Shown here in pieces: positions 11,239-16,345 of a stretch of 16,345 nucleotides of DNA. Within the stretch, counting starts at the first letter, position 1. Every line of letters starts with the position of its first letter. Made by a program: the position numbers and the translations under genes. The stretch comes from Acetobacteraceae bacterium. Its GTDB lineage: Bacteria > Pseudomonadota > Alphaproteobacteria > Acetobacterales > Acetobacteraceae. Under the pieces are notes generated by a model. It was not told the origin of the DNA. It did not search any database and was given only the letters and a program-made list of their open reading frames with translations. The stretch spans positions 1 to 16,345 of the forward strand of contig JASHVB010000705.1 in the NCBI GenBank assembly GCA_030039695.1, in the 5' to 3' direction.

Positions 11239-12617
11239 TGCTGCACGATCGGCCCAACGCCGTTAGAAGCGTCGGTGGCTCGCTTCCAACCGATAAAGCA
11301 TACGTCCTCGCCGTGCACGCAAGTGCGACCGACGTGGTAGCAGTTCGTGGGGGACGCGCAATCCGCCGAACGGAATTCATTGGCGATGTCCTCGCGCTTG
11401 CAGCCCGGTTACCCAACCACGAATACGTGATCAATCTCTGCACCGATCGATACCGGTTCACGGTTGCGTTGTGTGCCGCGCTGTGCAGGCGGCAGATCAC
11501 TTTGCTACCGCCCGGCACTGCGCCAGGTGTGCTGAGAGCGGTGGCAGACGATTATCCCGGCGTCTATCTACTTACCGAGACAGCGTTCCCTGCTGAGCCC
11601 AGCATGGTCTACCCCGACCAGCTACATCACGGGGACAGCAGCCCTGCGGTACCGGCGGTGGCTGCCGAACAGCCGGCGGTTGTTCTGTTTACGTCCGGTT
11701 CGACCGGACGGCCCAAGGCGGTACCCAAAACCTGGGGCACGCTCGTGCGCAGCGCCAAGGCAGCCGGCAACCGACTTGGCGTCACGCGGCTTGCCGAAGC
11801 AACCTTGATCGGTACGGTGCCCCACCAGCACAGCTACGGACTGGAATCGACAGTCTTGCTGGGTCTCCAGCACGGCTTGGTTATTGAAGCCGATAGGCGT
11901 TTCTTTCCGGCTGATATCCGCGCGGCGATCGAAGCTGCATTAGGGCCGCGGATCCTGGTTACGACGCCCATCCACATAAGGGCCATGGTGGCGGAGCCCG
12001 ACGGCATGCCATCCGTTGACCTCATCCTATCGGCGACAGCGCCGCTGTCGGTCGCGCTCGCAAAGCAAGCGGAGGCCTGCTTTGACGCGCCACTAATCGA
12101 AATCTACGGTTGTACCGAGGCTGGACAGGTGGCAACCCGCCGAACCGTGCGGGAACGGAACTGGCGCTGTCTTGATGGCGTTACCCTCCACGGCGCGCGC
12201 GGCGGCACCTGGGCCAGCGGCGCTGCAGTCGAAGGCGATGCTCGACTGCATGATGAGATCACGCCGACCGGGCTTGAGACGTTCCTTCTGGGCGGCCGAT
12301 CCGCCGACGTGGTCGATGTTGCCGGCAAGCGAGCGTCCTTGGCCCATCTCAACCATCAACTTATGGGTGTCGACGGGGTAGTGGACGGGGTATTCTTCGT
12401 CCCCAACCCGAATGGCCAGCCGATCACCCGCCTTGCGGCGCTGGCCGTGGCGCCGGGCCTGAAATCTGAGACGATTCTTCGGGCATTGCGTGAACGTGTC
12501 GACGCCGCCTTCCTGCCGCGGCCGCTCATCCTAGTCGAGACGTTGCCTCGCACCACACTGGGCAAGTTGCCCCGGGCGGCGTTGCTGGAACTGATCGGCA
12601 GCAGGCGGGACGATTAG
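11238..12617 (+). CDS. AMP-dependent aryl:ACP ligase (XanA2-like)
   Basis: A 459-aa member of the adenylate-forming (ANL) superfamily. The P-loop is LFTSGSTGRPKAVPKTW (TSGSTGRPK at 152-160), motif A5 is YGCTEAG at 290-296, the hinge region is GGRSADVVDVAGKR at 352-365, and the A10 motif LPRTTLGKLPRAAL carries the catalytic lysine, Lys443. It is somewhat shorter than typical acyl-CoA ligases (500-550 aa). In xanthomonadin synthesis the corresponding enzyme activates 3-hydroxybenzoate as its adenylate and loads it on the ACP; the same role is inferred here from the adjacent ACP. It starts at ATG 11238, overlapping the previous stop by one base. Confidence 0.87.
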   Translation: MLHDRPNAVRSVGGSLPTDKAYVLAVHASATDVVAVRGGRAIRRTEFIGDVLALAARLPNHEYVINLCTDRYRFTVALCAALCRRQITLLPPGTAPGVLRAVADDYPGVYLLTETAFPAEPSMVYPDQLHHGDSSPAVPAVAAEQPAVVLFTSGSTGRPKAVPKTWGTLVRSAKAAGNRLGVTRLAEATLIGTVPHQHSYGLESTVLLGLQHGLVIEADRRFFPADIRAAIEAALGPRILVTTPIHIRAMVAEPDGMPSVDLILSATAPLSVALAKQAEACFDAPLIEIYGCTEAGQVATRRTVRERNWRCLDGVTLHGARGGTWASGAAVEGDARLHDEITPTGLETFLLGGRSADVVDVAGKRASLAHLNHQLMGVDGVVDGVFFVPNPNGQPITRLAALAVAPGLKSETILRALRERVDAAFLPRPLILVETLPRTTLGKLPRAALLELIGSRRDD

Positions 12618-12619
12618 CG

Positions 12620-12931
12620 ATGTGGCAATCGACCGAGCTAAGCTTTGCGAGCGACCATCCGACTGCTGCGGGACATTTCCCGTCCAACCCAATTATCCCT
12701 GGAGCGCTGCTACTCGACGAAATCGTGGCAATCCTTACAGTTGCCGCGCTTCCAGACAAAACAATCATGATTCGCTCAGCGAAGTTCTTCCGTCCGGTTC
12801 GTCCCGGCGACTCTGTGAATCTGCGATGGCAGCCCGCTGGAAATGCCGCGATCAGTTTCGAATGTTGGCTGATCAGGGACAACGCAATGGCGGCGTCGGG
12901 CACCATCGATTTGGCAGCCGCACCGCGATGA
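12620..12931 (+). CDS. Hotdog-fold 3-hydroxyacyl-ACP dehydratase (ApeI/FabZ-like)
   Basis: A 103-aa single hotdog domain. The active-site segment is GHFPSNPIIPGALLLDEI with catalytic His19. The acidic partner position, Glu in FabZ, appears to be Asp33, as in FabA. It is shorter than FabZ (about 145-150 aa), like the minimal dehydratases of aryl polyene clusters. Its expected reaction is removal of water from 3-hydroxyacyl-ACP intermediates to build conjugated double bonds. The gene starts 2 nt after the ligase stop, and its own stop overlaps the acyltransferase start (ATGA), indicating coupled translation. Confidence 0.83.
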   Translation: MWQSTELSFASDHPTAAGHFPSNPIIPGALLLDEIVAILTVAALPDKTIMIRSAKFFRPVRPGDSVNLRWQPAGNAAISFECWLIRDNAMAASGTIDLAAAPR

Positions 12932-13827
12932 CCGAGCAAGTGTTGGTCCAAGAATGGGCGGCTCGCCCCGAGCGCGGGGCGCTGCCGTTGATCAGGCTTT
13001 GCGTCTGGATTGCTCTGAGGTTGGGACGAAGGATCACGCGACCGCTGCTTTATCCAATTTGCTGCTATTTCTTTATATCTTGTCGGGTCGCAAACCGGAA
13101 CTCACGACGTTACCTGGCCCGTGTGCTCGGACGACGACCGCGCAATCTCGACATCTTTCAGCACTATCTGACGTTTGCCTCGTGCCTGCTGGACAGGGTG
13201 TTTTTGATAAACGATCAAAGCGCGCAATTTGATATCCATGTGCATGGCGAGGAGATCGTCCAAGAAATCGAGCGGGCTGGCGCCGGCTGCGTGTTGTTCG
13301 GTGCGCATCTCGGCAGCTTCGAGGTAGCGCGTGCGCTCGGACGCCAGCGCAATCTGCCGATCACTCTCTTGATGTATGAGGAGAACGCGAGGAAGATCCG
13401 TGCTGCGCTTGCCGCTATCAACCCACGACTCGAAATCGAGGTAATCGGCCTCGGGCGGCTGGATTCGTTGATTGCTGTGGCCGAACGCCTGCAGGCCGGC
13501 CATTTCGTTGGCGTGCTGGCCGACCGCAACGTCGACGGCAAGGATCTTGTCCGCTACCCGTTCCTCGGCGCCTTGGCGTCCTTTCCGCAGGGGCCGTTCC
13601 GGGTCGCCATGCTACTGGGGCGGCCTATCGTACTGATGGTAGGACTCTACCGTGGCGGTCGGGCCTACGATGTCTTCTTCGAACTTTTGGCTGATCCGAT
13701 CGGATCGCGGGCCCGGGATCGCGAGGCCTGGATCGACGCAGCGATGCGCCGCTACGTTGAGCGGCTCGAGCACTATTGCCGCGAGGAGCCGTTCAACTGG
13801 TTCAATTTCTACGACTTCTGGAACTAG
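12928..13827 (+). CDS. LpxL/HtrB-like lysophospholipid acyltransferase (XanD-like)
   Basis: A 299-aa protein of the LpxL/LpxM acyltransferase group. The catalytic HX4E motif is at HLGSFE (His127, Glu132), within LFGAHLGSFEVARAL. Further family features are LADRNVDG near 198-205, FPQGPFRVAMLLGRPI at 219-234, and the C-terminal aromatic run FNWFNFYDFWN. An N-terminal hydrophobic segment (LYPICCYFFI, near 41-50) would anchor it to the inner membrane. The frame is open further upstream, but ATG 12928, overlapping the dehydratase stop, is the natural start. In this setting it likely transfers the polyene acyl chain from ACP to a lipid acceptor; the acceptor cannot be read from sequence. Confidence 0.86.
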   Translation: MTEQVLVQEWAARPERGALPLIRLCVWIALRLGRRITRPLLYPICCYFFISCRVANRNSRRYLARVLGRRPRNLDIFQHYLTFASCLLDRVFLINDQSAQFDIHVHGEEIVQEIERAGAGCVLFGAHLGSFEVARALGRQRNLPITLLMYEENARKIRAALAAINPRLEIEVIGLGRLDSLIAVAERLQAGHFVGVLADRNVDGKDLVRYPFLGALASFPQGPFRVAMLLGRPIVLMVGLYRGGRAYDVFFELLADPIGSRARDREAWIDAAMRRYVERLEHYCREEPFNWFNFYDFWN

Positions 13828-13828
13828 C

Positions 13829-14455
13829 ATGCGCTGGGGCTGCGCTCTCGCCTGGTTCTGCGCCATGTTCCGCCTCGCGCTTGCCGTAGGCCTTTTATTC
13901 CCCCCGGCGCAAGCTGCCTCGCCTCCTGGCGCGAACTGGGGCTTGCCGCAACTAATGCATGAACTTGCCCAGGTCCGGTCGGCCTCGGCCCGCTTCACCG
14001 AACGCAAGACGTTGAAAGTACTGAGAGCGCCGCTGATGACCGTTGGCACTCTAGAATACGAAGCGCCAGATCACCTGCAAAAGGTCATTTTGTCACCATA
14101 TTACGAGCGTTTTCGCCTCGACGGCAATCAAATGATTATCGTCGCTGGACCAGAGCATCGAACTCATACGCTTTCGCTTTCCGATGAGCCGCAGGTCGCC
14201 GGATTGGTCGAGGGAATCCGCGCGACGCTTGCGGGTGATCTCCCGATGCTGGAACAGCTCTACGACGTGCGGCTCGGCGGCGACGATACGCAATGGGATC
14301 TATTTCTGCAGCCCAAGAGCAGGGAACTAACGCGCCTTCTCACGTGGATTCGCATCCGGGGGCATCAAGACTGGATCGATTCCATCGCCACGGTGAGCCC
14401 GAACGGCGACCGATCCGACATGCACATCGTCGAAGACGCGGTCGATGGCCACTAG
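13829..14455 (+). CDS. LolA-like outer-membrane carrier protein
   Basis: A 208-aa protein with a signal peptide (hydrophobic core LALAVGLLF, likely cleavage after AQA near residue 29). The mature domain resembles LolA/LolB-type lipid carriers: an early helix (LMHELAQVRSASARFTERKT), then a series of beta strands including GTLEYEAPDHLQKVILSP and ERFRLDGNQMIIV. In aryl polyene clusters a LolA-like protein is thought to carry the lipid-linked polyene across the periplasm. The start ATG 13829 is one base after the acyltransferase stop. Its 3' end overlaps the MMPL exporter start by 11 nt. A longer in-frame reading upstream would run into the acyltransferase gene and remove the N-terminal position of the signal. 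Confidence 0.83.
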   Translation: MRWGCALAWFCAMFRLALAVGLLFPPAQAASPPGANWGLPQLMHELAQVRSASARFTERKTLKVLRAPLMTVGTLEYEAPDHLQKVILSPYYERFRLDGNQMIIVAGPEHRTHTLSLSDEPQVAGLVEGIRATLAGDLPMLEQLYDVRLGGDDTQWDLFLQPKSRELTRLLTWIRIRGHQDWIDSIATVSPNGDRSDMHIVEDAVDGH

Positions 14456-16345
14456 GTACCGTGCGCTGGGCATCTGGATGGCCGTCCTCGTCAGCTGCGT
14501 CGTGGCCGTCGCGCGAACCCCGATCCGTACCGACATGGCCGCCTTTTTACCTCACTCCGATTCTGTACCGCAACAGGTCCTCGCCAATCAGATGACCAAC
14601 GGCGCGGCGTCACACCTCATCATTCTGGCAATCGACGGTGCTTCGCCCCAGCAGCTAGCATCTGTGAGTCAGGGCATGGCTGTACAGCTACGCGGCAATG
14701 AGGCGGTCATCGAGATAGCCAATGGCAGCGCGGATTCCTTTTCAGGCGTCCGGCATTTCCTCTGGCGCAACCGGTACCTACTAAGCCCGGACGTGACGCC
14801 CAGCCACTTCACGCTCGTGGGGCTGCACACATCGTTGGAAAATGATCTTGGGCTGCTCGGGTCTGATCTGGGCGAGTTGATTCAAGGAAGCCTGGGGAGT
14901 GATCCTACCGGCGAATTGATGACACTGATGGGTCGGCTCGCGGGCACAAACGCACCACGTACGTTCGATGGTGTTTGGTTCTCGAATGATGGGAAGCGGG
15001 CGCTTCTGTTGGTCTACACCAGGGCTGCGGCCTTCGATATCGACGCGCAGCAGCACGCATTGGCCGTGATTCGCGATGCGTTTGATCACGCGCGCGCCGC
15101 CGTCCCGGCCGCGCGGACACTGCGGCTGCTCGAGACCGGACCTGGCGTGTTTGCGCTCGACACTCGCAACATGACGAAACAGGATGTCACGCGACTCTCG
15201 CTGCTGGCAGCTGCCGGGGCCGTCTGCTTCCTGCTGTTTGCCTACCGCTCGCCGCGTGTTCTTTTGCTGGGCCTCCTACCGGTGGCCAGCGGCGCACTTG
15301 TCGCGATCGCCGCAGTGTCGCTGAATTTCGGTTTCGTCCACGGTGTCACGCTCGGCTTTGGGGTCACGTTGATCGGCGAGTCGATCGACTATGCGATCTA
15401 TCTTTTTACGCAGACCGCCTGCGGCGATCAAGCCAGTGATACGCTTGCGCGCATATGGCCGACGCTGCGCCTTGGCGCGCTCACATCGATCGTTGGTTTC
15501 AGCGCCATGTTGTTCTCTAGCTTCGTCGGCTTTGCCCAGCTGGGCTTGTTCTCGATTGGGGGCCTTCTTGCTGCTGCCGGCACTACCCGTTTCGTCCTGC
15601 CGCATCTCGCGCCTCGCAACTTCTTCGCGACTGGCGCTGATGTTCTGGCGAGGCCTTTGTTGACTGCCATGCAATATCGGCGGTTCGTACGAGTCTTCAT
15701 CATGATCGTCGTGCTGGCCGCAGTTGCCGCGCTTGCAACGCATCACGGTGGCTTCTGGGATCAGGACCTTTCAGACGTTAGCCCGATTCCCACCGTCGAC
15801 CAGAGTTTGGACAAGTCGTTGCGTCGCGACCTGGGTATGTCTGACCTTCGCTACTTCGTGGTGTTCAGGACTAGCGATGAACAGCAGGCCCTTGAAGAGA
15901 GCGAAGCGTTGGCAGGAACTCTGAGCAGGCAGGTGGCCGAGCATCGGCTCGATGGCTTCCGGGTTCCAAGCATGATCCTGCCAAGTAACCGGCTCCAGGC
16001 GCTGCGGCAGGCGGCTATTCCGGACCGCACGACGCTCCGCACGCGGTTTGACCAGGCGCTCGCTGACCTACCGTTCGCGAGCGACGTGTTCGAGCCGTTT
16101 TTGCATGACGTCGTGGCCGCGAAGACCGCACCACTGGTTACCCTCACCAACCTACCGCCTGCGCTTTCGCTTCAGCTGCAGTCCATGCTGGTCCGTCAGC
16201 CTAACGGATGGATCGTGATCGCTCCGCTTCACGGCGTGACTGATCCCGTACAGGTTGGCGCGGCTATCGCAGTCCTTGGACCGCCGGGTGCCAAGTTGGT
16301 CGATCTCCACCATGAGGCAGACCGGCTTCTGCACATCTTCCAACG
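14445..16345 (+). CDS. MMPL/RND-family predicted exporter (COG4258), truncated by the window
   Basis: An open frame of 633 codons from ATG 14445 (MATRYRALGIWMAVL) to the right edge with no stop; full-length relatives are near 770-800 aa. The architecture is typical of MMPL exporters. There is one N-terminal helix (residues about 7-24), then a periplasmic domain of about 220 residues. A membrane block from about residue 248 follows (LLAAAGAVCFLLFAYRSPRV), with the TM4 motif GESIDYAIYLF near 308-318, where an acidic pair (Glu and Asp) sits in the proton-relay region. A second long periplasmic part starts after the helix near 420. It is expected to move the finished aryl polyene or its lipid conjugate out of the inner membrane. 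The start lies inside the LolA-like gene. Confidence 0.85.
   Translation, partial: MATRYRALGIWMAVLVSCVVAVARTPIRTDMAAFLPHSDSVPQQVLANQMTNGAASHLIILAIDGASPQQLASVSQGMAVQLRGNEAVIEIANGSADSFSGVRHFLWRNRYLLSPDVTPSHFTLVGLHTSLENDLGLLGSDLGELIQGSLGSDPTGELMTLMGRLAGTNAPRTFDGVWFSNDGKRALLLVYTRAAAFDIDAQQHALAVIRDAFDHARAAVPAARTLRLLETGPGVFALDTRNMTKQDVTRLSLLAAAGAVCFLLFAYRSPRVLLLGLLPVASGALVAIAAVSLNFGFVHGVTLGFGVTLIGESIDYAIYLFTQTACGDQASDTLARIWPTLRLGALTSIVGFSAMLFSSFVGFAQLGLFSIGGLLAAAGTTRFVLPHLAPRNFFATGADVLARPLLTAMQYRRFVRVFIMIVVLAAVAALATHHGGFWDQDLSDVSPIPTVDQSLDKSLRRDLGMSDLRYFVVFRTSDEQQALEESEALAGTLSRQVAEHRLDGFRVPSMILPSNRLQALRQAAIPDRTTLRTRFDQALADLPFASDVFEPFLHDVVAAKTAPLVTLTNLPPALSLQLQSMLVRQPNGWIVIAPLHGVTDPVQVGAAIAVLGPPGAKLVDLHHEADRLLHIFQ

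Noticed and set aside
12622..12927. Upstream extension of the acyltransferase to a 401-aa protein
   Set aside because: The extension lies entirely over the dehydratase gene in another frame; the ATG at 12928 overlapping the dehydratase stop fits family length.

Overview
The window looks like a chromosomal segment of a moderately high-GC proteobacterium. The right third is a tightly packed aryl polyene (xanthomonadin-type) pigment operon, and two sites match the CRP/Clp consensus perfectly. Together these suggest a gammaproteobacterium near the Xanthomonadales, although Burkholderiales carry related clusters and no rRNA or housekeeping marker is present to settle it. No tRNA, rRNA, CRISPR array or intact insertion sequence was seen.

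Layout. (1) Positions 1-4440 are an accessory region of small genes, mostly on the minus strand. They comprise a TTG-initiated membrane protein running off the left edge (1-937), a minus-strand run of a 58-aa protein, a 178-aa unknown, an XRE-type regulator and a lipoprotein (2853 down to 1321), a small plus-strand ORF (2938-3132), and a secreted protein with a possible coupled partner (3763-3267). The region carries a clear 153-bp duplication (3109-3261 and 4158-4310). Each copy holds two hairpins and a minus-strand terminator, and a diverged third relative lies at 1227-1297. (2) Positions 4440-5025 show no convincing gene. (3) Positions 5026-6836 hold a divergent pair: a LuxR-type regulator and an NTF2/SnoaL-like protein, with a 7+7 bp dyad between them. 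(4) Positions 6837-8547 hold small proteins and a papain-like (C1 fold) peptidase homologue that has a perfect CRP-type box upstream. (5) Positions 8654-10012 are gene-poor and include a frameshifted IS1380-type transposase remnant. (6) Positions 10065-16345 are the aryl polyene operon: small exported protein, acyl carrier protein, COG4648 membrane protein, AMP-dependent aryl:ACP ligase, hotdog dehydratase, LpxL-like acyltransferase, LolA-like carrier and an MMPL exporter cut by the right edge.

How the genes work together. In the pigment operon the ligase is expected to load an aromatic starter (3-hydroxybenzoate in the xanthomonadin pathway) onto the ACP. The dehydratase acts during polyene chain building. 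The acyltransferase, LolA-like protein and MMPL exporter would attach the product to a lipid carrier and move it to the outer membrane. The ketosynthases, ketoreductase and methyltransferase or glycosyltransferase genes usually found with them must lie beyond the right edge. From the ACP onward, gene junctions range from an 11-nt overlap to a 2-nt gap, so the genes are probably translated in a coupled way.

The least explained signals are the duplicated hairpin-terminator module (a possible small RNA), the two CRP-type boxes, and several dyads placed in divergent or leader regions.
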